15,568 nucleotides of DNA from UBA6136 sp044237765 (GTDB taxonomy: Bacteria; Pseudomonadota; Gammaproteobacteria; Methylococcales; Methylococcaceae), in contig JBIIEQ010000074.1 in NCBI GenBank assembly GCA_044237765.1, forward strand, positions 1 to 15,568, read 5' to 3'. Made by a program: the position numbers and the translations under genes. Shown one piece after another: positions 6,899 to 12,617 of this stretch. Each line of letters begins with the position of its first letter. Position 1 is the stretch's first letter. The notes under the pieces are model-generated. The model saw only the letters and a list, made by a program, of their open reading frames with translations, made no database searches and had not been told where the DNA came from.

Positions 6899-8710
6899 AT
6901 GAAAAACCTGATTGCCTGCTTGCTGCTCCTAGCGGCTTCCCTGCCTACCAGCAGCTTAGCCTGGTGGAACGATGACTGGAACTCAAGGAAGGAGATCACC
7001 GTCGATACCGGCATGACGGGCGCCGATCTGAAGGAGTCATTGACTGACTTTCCGGTGCTGGTCCGGCTCCATACCGGCAACTTCAACTATTTCAGTGAAT
7101 TGGCCGAGGGCGGAAAAGATATCCGCTTCATGAAGGATGACAAGACACCGCTCAAGTTTCAGGTCGAAAAATTCGATACCATCAACGAGGTAGCCCTGCT
7201 GTGGGTGAAACTCCCGCAACTTCAACCTGGTGCGACCGCGGACAAATTCAGCCTGTATTACGGTAACGAAGATGCGCCTCCCCCCGAGAGTGGTCAGGGT
7301 GTTTTCGATGCCAGCATGGCGCTGGTGTACCACTTCGATGAAAAGGATCCTGTTCCCCAGGATGCCACCGCCAACAATAATCATGCGGCCTCCGCAAACA
7401 CGACCCCCGATCCCGCTGGCTGGATCGGAACAGCTGCCCGGTTCGATGGCAAAAGCGTCATAACGGTCAATGCCGCTCCTTCGCTTGCACTGCAAGCCGC
7501 CAATGGTCTGACCTTCAACGCCTGGATCAAAACGGAACAGCCGGTTGCGGAAACACATGTATTCAAGGCCGCGGATGCACAATCCTCCCTGGAATTAGTG
7601 ATGACGCCCAGTGGTTTAGTCGCGCGCTACACGGCGGCCGGCAAGAAGACCGAAACTCCTCCAGCGGCAATTCAGGTGACAGATCAGTGGCACCATGCCG
7701 GATTGGTACTGCGCGCCAACAAGCTCGAATTGTTTGTCGATGGCAACAACGTGTCCGAGGTGCCCGTTGCGGTGATAGCAATGAACCCCGCTATTACCCT
7801 GGGTGGCAATGGTACTGGCAGCTTTTTCAAAGGGGTGATCGATGAGGTGCAGATCTCCACTCTGGCACGGCCGGTTGATTGGTTGAAGCTGTCCGCTCGG
7901 AGCCAGAGCCCGGATTTCACCGTGGTCAGCCTGGGAGGCGATGAAGCCAAGGAGTCCGGCAGCGACAGTTCTTTTGGCGTCATCATCGCAAACGTGACAA
8001 TCGATGGATGGGTCGTGATCGGCCTCACCGGCATCATGTTCGTCATGGCCATGGTGGTCATGACCATCAAGATCATCGTCCTGCGTCGGGTACGAAAAGA
8101 TAACCTGGCCTTCCTTGCTGCCTACGAAGCCCTCTCAGCCGACAGTGATATCGCCTCGCTGGATCACGAGGAAACTGAGGAGGAAAAGGCGGTTGCCGAC
8201 TCGGAGCTCCTGACCGCCATCGCAGGGGACCATACGCATTATCAAAGTTCACCGCTCTATCACCTGTACCACACGGGTATCCGCGAGATGAACAAGCGCA
8301 TTGGTGCCACCAATCGCCCCCTCTCGTCCGAGGCGATGCAAGTCATCCAGACGGCACTGGATGCGATTCTGGTTCGGGAGACCCAGCGCTTGAACAGCAA
8401 AATGGTGCTCCTGTCGATATCCATCGCCGGTGGCCCGTACCTGGGCCTCTTGGGAACCGTCGTCGGCGTCATGATCACGTTTGCCGTGATTGCAGCCAGC
8501 GGCGATGTCAACATCAATGCGATTGCCCCCGGTATTGCGGCCGCGCTGCTGGCAACCGTCGCGGGTTTGGCGGTGGCTATTCCTGCCCTGTTTGCCTACA
8601 ACTACCTGACCGTCCAGATCAAGGATGTCATCGCCGACATGCGGGTCTTCAGCGACGAATTTCTGGCCATGCTCGCCGAGAAATCGGCTGACCGCTTCAG
8701 GGTGGACTGA
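6899..8710 (+). CDS. DUF2341-LamG-ExbB fusion: proton channel subunit with periplasmic sensory/lectin head
   Basis: This 603-residue protein joins three parts. A signal peptide (residues 1-21, cut after SLA) leads into a DUF2341 domain (about 22-125; WWNDDWNSRKEI, FPVLVRL, LYYGNEDA) and a LamG/concanavalin-like jelly roll (about 135-345; YHFDE, ARFDG, FNAWIKTE, DQWHHAGLVL, FVDG, IDEVQIS). After the first membrane span (about 371-395) comes a cytoplasmic stretch, then the MotA/TolQ/ExbB core with two spans (about 505-533 and 541-571). Thr520 in GLLGTVVG and Thr553 in LLATVAG match the pore threonines of ExbB/TolQ. The complex with ExbD would use the proton gradient to drive TonB. The N-out topology of ordinary ExbB is kept, so the jelly roll should lie in the periplasm. 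DUF2341-ExbB fusions are known; the ligand of the head is not. It begins the putative operon, with exbD 3 bp downstream. The ATG has only a weak GGGA-type ribosome site. Confidence 0.9.
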   Translation: MKNLIACLLLLAASLPTSSLAWWNDDWNSRKEITVDTGMTGADLKESLTDFPVLVRLHTGNFNYFSELAEGGKDIRFMKDDKTPLKFQVEKFDTINEVALLWVKLPQLQPGATADKFSLYYGNEDAPPPESGQGVFDASMALVYHFDEKDPVPQDATANNNHAASANTTPDPAGWIGTAARFDGKSVITVNAAPSLALQAANGLTFNAWIKTEQPVAETHVFKAADAQSSLELVMTPSGLVARYTAAGKKTETPPAAIQVTDQWHHAGLVLRANKLELFVDGNNVSEVPVAVIAMNPAITLGGNGTGSFFKGVIDEVQISTLARPVDWLKLSARSQSPDFTVVSLGGDEAKESGSDSSFGVIIANVTIDGWVVIGLTGIMFVMAMVVMTIKIIVLRRVRKDNLAFLAAYEALSADSDIASLDHEETEEEKAVADSELLTAIAGDHTHYQSSPLYHLYHTGIREMNKRIGATNRPLSSEAMQVIQTALDAILVRETQRLNSKMVLLSISIAGGPYLGLLGTVVGVMITFAVIAASGDVNINAIAPGIAAALLATVAGLAVAIPALFAYNYLTVQIKDVIADMRVFSDEFLAMLAEKSADRFRVD

Positions 8711-8713
8711 GCC

Positions 8714-9118
8714 ATGAAAGTCGATTCCGAAGAGAAGATTTATGACGACATCAACGTCACCCCGATGCTAGATGTCGCTTATGTACTCCTGCTGATTTTC
8801 ATCATCATGACCACAGCAACGGTACAGGGCATCACGGTGAATCTGCCCAAAGCCAGTAGCAGCCCGAGTTTGGCTAAACCCAAAACCAAGGCGGTTTCGA
8901 TTGCCCAGGATGGAACGCTTTATCTGGATACCTATCCAGTCACGCTACAGGAGCTGGAAACACGTCTGGCGCAGCTAAAGGCAGCCACACCGGATTTACC
9001 GGTGGTTATCAAGGCGGATTCTTCCATTCAATACCAGAAAGTCATCGAAGTTCTGGATATCGTCACACGACTGGAAATCAGTCAGCTGGGTCTAGTCACC
9101 CAAAAGTTGGTCAAGTAA
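8714..9118 (+). CDS. exbD: Biopolymer transport protein ExbD
   Basis: The 134-residue product is a standard ExbD/TolR protein: a short cytoplasmic N-terminus with the motif DINVTPMLDVAYVLLLIFII (residues 12-31), in which Asp20 is the membrane aspartate that carries protons, followed by a periplasmic domain ending in the usual VVIKADSSIQYQKVIEVLD pattern. It partners the preceding ExbB fusion to energise TonB in the cell envelope. The start lies 3 bp after the exbB stop, with GGTGG eight bases upstream inside the exbB end, which argues for translational coupling. After it comes a 115-bp spacer before tonB, unusually long for this operon, containing a possible second promoter. Confidence 0.95.
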   Translation: MKVDSEEKIYDDINVTPMLDVAYVLLLIFIIMTTATVQGITVNLPKASSSPSLAKPKTKAVSIAQDGTLYLDTYPVTLQELETRLAQLKAATPDLPVVIKADSSIQYQKVIEVLDIVTRLEISQLGLVTQKLVK

Positions 9119-9145
9119 TGACACGACCAATGTCTATGTTTGATT

Positions 9146-9163
9146 ATGTCAATTATTTGGCAT
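9146..9163 (+). promoter_or_regulatory. Weak candidate Pho box before tonB
   Basis: ATGTCAA (9146-9152) and TTGGCAT (9157-9163) are two half-site-like motifs 11 bp apart with an AT-rich 4-bp spacer. A TAAAAG hexamer starts 14 bases after the box (9177) as a possible -10. Each half-site departs from CTGTCAT at two positions, and only two halves are present, so this is suggestive only. Confidence 0.35.
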
Positions 9164-9233
9164 CCCTTATCGCGCCTAAAAGTATTGGGCTATGCGTCGG
9201 AACGTCATTGTCTGATCAGGGTATTGTCAGCCT

Positions 9234-9908
9234 ATGAAATACAAACCCTGGCTTAAACACCTCCCCTGGATCGCTGGCGGTCTGCTGATATTAATTGTCG
9301 CGATCCTTGCCTATGTATTTCGGGATTTTTTCGAGAAACCCTCGGAATCAAAAAAACAAGTGCAACAGATTTCGGTGGTGCGTCCGCCGCCACCTCCACC
9401 GCCACCTCCACCCAAACCGGAAATCAAGCCACCCGAGGTCAAGGAAGAAGTTAAAACGGAAGAGCCTGAACCGGAGCCAGAGCCTGAACCGGAACCGGAA
9501 GCGGCACCCGATGCAGAACCTCCCGGTGATCAATTGGGTGTGGATTCTGATGGCAGTGCCGGTGGGGATGGATTTGGTTTGGTTGGCAAAAAAGGCGGCT
9601 CGGGCCTGATTGGAGGCGGCGGGGGTGGCGGAAACGCCATCATTTGGTATGGCCAGCATGTAGCCAAGGAGTTGACCAGCGAACTCAGTTCGGCTCTGAA
9701 AGACCGAGCTCGCCAAAGCAAGTATTCGGCGGTCGTGCTGGTGTGGATCAGTCCCGACGGAAATATCAGCAAGGTGGAATTGGCCAATTCCAGCGGCACG
9801 CCGGAAATCGATGAGGCCTTGCGGGCTGCCATCAGCCAGATACACGGGCGGTTAAAACCTCCACCTGAGCGGATGCCTCAACCACTGAAGGTTCGAATCC
9901 GGTCATGA
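9234..9908 (+). CDS. tonB: TonB-family energy transducer
   Basis: The 224-residue protein has TonB architecture: one N-terminal anchor (about residues 11-29, WIAGGLLILIVAILAYVF), ten consecutive prolines (51-60), an acidic Glu-Pro repeat (about 77-89), a glycine-rich linker (about 107-133, ending in a run of seven glycines), and a TonB C-terminal domain (about 135-224; SPDGNISKVELANSSG and DEALRAAI are typical). It should carry energy from ExbB-ExbD across the periplasm to an outer-membrane partner. The polyproline and Glu-Pro segments suit periplasm spanning; the glycine run adds a flexible hinge. The anchor lacks an obvious Ser-His motif inside the helix, with His9 just before it. No TonB-dependent receptor is encoded nearby, so the partner is either remote or the downstream porin. 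The ribosome-binding site is weak (CAGG about 13 bases upstream), but an in-frame stop at 9213 excludes a longer product. Confidence 0.9.
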   Translation: MKYKPWLKHLPWIAGGLLILIVAILAYVFRDFFEKPSESKKQVQQISVVRPPPPPPPPPPKPEIKPPEVKEEVKTEEPEPEPEPEPEPEAAPDAEPPGDQLGVDSDGSAGGDGFGLVGKKGGSGLIGGGGGGGNAIIWYGQHVAKELTSELSSALKDRARQSKYSAVVLVWISPDGNISKVELANSSGTPEIDEALRAAISQIHGRLKPPPERMPQPLKVRIRS

Positions 9909-9945
9909 CAAGCCGGATGATGAAGGCTAACCCGTGGAAGATTAG

Positions 9946-11808
9946 ATGACTGCGCAAATGCTAGAGCACACCATGAAAAAAAATCCCATTATCCGGAAAG
10001 ATACTCTGCCAAGCCGCAGATTCGCGCTTGGTTTGTCGGTCTCATTAGCCCTGGGGGTTAGCACAGACGTCATGGCGAACGCAGAGAAAGAAGAGTTGCT
10101 TAAGTTGCGCAACACGACCATTAACCTTATAGATATGCTGGTTGAACAGGGTGTACTGGATAAGGACAAGGCAGCCAGCATGGTGAAACGGGCCGAGAAA
10201 AAAGCAGCGGTCGAGGCCAAGGAAGAAGCCGGAGAGGATGATTCACGTCACTCGGGCATCGCCGGGGGTGCCGCAGCGGGCGCTGTAACGGGAGGGAGCC
10301 CATCGGACAGTCGCGTCACGCTGAAAAACAATGGTGGCGGGCAGCCCAGCAAGGGGCCTGTGCGCGTAACTTACGTCCCAGATTTCGTCAAGGATGAGAT
10401 TCGTGCTGATGTCCGCAAACAATTGAAAGATGAAGTCGTGAAAGAGGTCAAGGCCGAAGCAAAAGATGAAAAATGGGGTATTCCAGCCGCGTTACCCGAT
10501 TGGGTAAGCAAGATTAAGCCTTTTGGGGACGTGCGCCTGCGTTTCGAAGATCAGTTTTTTGGCTCGAACAATATCCCCAACAGTTACTATAACTGGCCGC
10601 TCATCAACAAGATGGGAGGCCTGGACAACACGCCCAATCCCTATATCAATACCACCCAAAATCGCGATCGCTGGCGTGCCCGTGTACGGTTTGGCTTCGA
10701 GAGCGAATTGGTTGAGGGCGCCAAAGTGAACGTACGGATGTCGACCAGCAATATGAACAGCCCCATCACCACCAATCAAACCTTTACTGACATGAGTTCA
10801 GGCTGGATGGTGCAGCTGGATCGGGCTTTCCTCCAATATGATTATCTGGATGACGAAGGGCATGATTGGTTCAGCCTCTGGGGGGGGCGCACTCCCAATC
10901 CGTGGTTCAGCACAGATAACCTGTTCGATCAGGATCTTAATTTTGACGGATTTTCAGGCACCTTCCGCTTTCCGTTCAGTGATCTGAATGACCCTGAGTT
11001 GCGAGGATATAATGCCCCGAATACTGCGGGAAGACTGTGGTTCCAGCAGCTGAACCAAGGCTTCACCAAGCCGAATGAAGTTTACCTTACCGGTGGTTTC
11101 TTCCCCTTGCAGGAAACACCTTTCGAAGCTTCGTCAAAGTGGATGGCTGCCGGTCAGTTGGGCTTCGACTGGCTTTTTTACTCGAATTCACGGTTTAAAA
11201 CCGGCCTTGCTTACTACAGTTACCAGAACACGCAAGCGCAACGGAATCCTCCCGGCAGCACCATCAACGACTGGACCGCCCCACAGTTCTTCACCCAAGG
11301 CAACAGTCTGGCCGAGATCAGCAACGATCTTGAGCCGCAAAATGCCCCAAGATTGGTCGGCCTGGCTTCGAAGTTTGACGTTCTGGATGTCATTGCCCAA
11401 TACGACTTCACCGGGTTTGCCCCCAACCACATACTTCTGACCGGTAACTACAGCAATAACCTGGGCTTCGATCAGGATCAAATCTACCGAAATCTGGGTG
11501 TTGACATAGCGCCGCAAACCACGGCCTACCAGATTCGCCTGGACGTCGGTCGTCCGGACATGTTGGGTTTTGGTGACTGGAACGCGTGGGCCGCCTACAA
11601 ATATATGGAGCGTGACTCCACCATGGATGCCTGGGCGGATTCTAACTTCCACTTGTCCGGTACTAACGCCAAGGGATACATCCTTGGTGTGAATTATGGG
11701 CTGGCCAATAACATCTGGGGCAATGTGCGTTGGCTGTCCAGCTCTGTCATAACCGGTCCAACATACGATGTCGATGTGTTGATGGCTGATATCAATGCCA
11801 GATTTTGA
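9946..11808 (+). CDS. Putative outer-membrane porin (Porin_5-like) with N-terminal helical segment
   Basis: The 620-residue protein has a signal peptide (RRFALGLSVSLALGV, cleaved near residue 44-46), then a helical charged segment (about 47-95; LLKLRNTTINLIDMLVEQGV and LDKDKAASMVKRAEKKA). A Gly/Ala-rich linker follows, then a conserved linker PVRVTYVPDFVKDEIR (about 138-153), a second charged helix, and a beta-barrel from about residue 190 (ALPDWVSKIKPFGDVRLRF). Alternating aromatic strands continue to a C-terminal phenylalanine (DINARF), the usual outer-membrane assembly signal. This matches my knowledge of the putative porin family that co-occurs with DUF2341-ExbB, ExbD and TonB genes. Substrate is unknown; a phosphate or phosphorylated solute is inferred only from Pho-type control upstream. 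GGAAG five bases before ATG 9946 supports this start; an in-frame ATG at 9973 is the alternative. The gene lies 37 bp after tonB. Confidence 0.87.
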   Translation: MTAQMLEHTMKKNPIIRKDTLPSRRFALGLSVSLALGVSTDVMANAEKEELLKLRNTTINLIDMLVEQGVLDKDKAASMVKRAEKKAAVEAKEEAGEDDSRHSGIAGGAAAGAVTGGSPSDSRVTLKNNGGGQPSKGPVRVTYVPDFVKDEIRADVRKQLKDEVVKEVKAEAKDEKWGIPAALPDWVSKIKPFGDVRLRFEDQFFGSNNIPNSYYNWPLINKMGGLDNTPNPYINTTQNRDRWRARVRFGFESELVEGAKVNVRMSTSNMNSPITTNQTFTDMSSGWMVQLDRAFLQYDYLDDEGHDWFSLWGGRTPNPWFSTDNLFDQDLNFDGFSGTFRFPFSDLNDPELRGYNAPNTAGRLWFQQLNQGFTKPNEVYLTGGFFPLQETPFEASSKWMAAGQLGFDWLFYSNSRFKTGLAYYSYQNTQAQRNPPGSTINDWTAPQFFTQGNSLAEISNDLEPQNAPRLVGLASKFDVLDVIAQYDFTGFAPNHILLTGNYSNNLGFDQDQIYRNLGVDIAPQTTAYQIRLDVGRPDMLGFGDWNAWAAYKYMERDSTMDAWADSNFHLSGTNAKGYILGVNYGLANNIWGNVRWLSSSVITGPTYDVDVLMADINARF

Positions 11809-11831
11809 TGCTAGCTTGTTTTGCAGCTGAC

Positions 11832-12587
11832 ATGAAACATTCACCTATGCCTCAAGTCTCGCTAATAGCCGGCATACTTATTTCGATTGGGATATCGTTT
11901 CTGATGGCCGGAGAAACCTTAGCCGCACCGAAAGGTGATGGTGATAGCGACATCGTCAAAACGCTGAACAAAGCACAGGGCATGTTGCGTCAGTTAAGTC
12001 AGGAAAAAACGGCTTTGGAATCCAAGGTGGCCGAAATGCAAAAAAGCCTGGACGACACAACCGCCCAGCTCGCCGCCAAATCAGCTGAAAATCAAAAACT
12101 TCAGACGGATTTTAAACAGCAATCGGCCAGCTTGCTGGTTCAACAAAAACACAATCAGATTCTCACCAAAAACAACGAGATTCTGAAAGGCAATGCCGAT
12201 AAGCTCAAGGAGCAATTGACTCAAGGCCAAGAACTGTTAGTGCAGGCAAGGAATCAAGGTGCGCAGCTGTCAGGTGAGTTGCGTACGAGCCTGAGCGACA
12301 ACGAATTACTGGTCAACGCTGTCAAAGAGCGTACAGAATGGATCCAGAAGACGACCGATAAAAATAACCAATTGGTCCGCTCATACAGAGAGGTACTGGA
12401 AAACTTCCGCAATCGTAGTTTTCTTGACACCCTGGCGGAGGCAGAGCCAATTACCGGAATCGCCTCGGTCGCAAAGGAAAACAAAATCGAAGAATACCGC
12501 TACAAGCTCAACGCCCTGAAAATAACTCCATGGCAAGATGGAGTCGGCGCCGGCTCGCCTCCGCCTCCGCCTCCAGAGAGCCGATAA
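11832..12587 (+). CDS. Secreted coiled-coil protein of unknown function
   Basis: I do not recognise a named family. From ATG 11832 the product has 251 residues: an N-terminal signal sequence (PQVSLIAGILISIGISFLMA, cleaved after ETLA), then a long heptad-rich coiled coil over most of the chain (for example LRQLSQEKTALESKVAEM, LAAKSAENQKLQTDF, NNEILKGNADKLKEQL). A less helical segment follows, and the end carries six consecutive prolines (SPPPPPPESR). An earlier in-frame TTG (11805) or ATG (11808) overlaps the porin stop, so the frame runs straight on from the porin and translational coupling is likely; I prefer 11832 because it gives a normal signal peptide, although no start has a good ribosome site. 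It is the last gene of the Pho-type operon. A periplasmic spacer, scaffold or partner of the porin/TonB complex is the simplest guess. Confidence 0.75.
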   Translation: MKHSPMPQVSLIAGILISIGISFLMAGETLAAPKGDGDSDIVKTLNKAQGMLRQLSQEKTALESKVAEMQKSLDDTTAQLAAKSAENQKLQTDFKQQSASLLVQQKHNQILTKNNEILKGNADKLKEQLTQGQELLVQARNQGAQLSGELRTSLSDNELLVNAVKERTEWIQKTTDKNNQLVRSYREVLENFRNRSFLDTLAEAEPITGIASVAKENKIEEYRYKLNALKITPWQDGVGAGSPPPPPPESR

Positions 12588-12617
12588 CACGCTAGCCAAT
12601 CACTGTCGCGAGAGAAT

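Noticed and set aside
9409..9510. Proline and Glu-Pro codon runs in tonB as a DNA-level repeat or slippage site
   Set aside because: The codons are mixed and the amino-acid pattern is normal for TonB periplasmic linkers; no frame disruption is seen.
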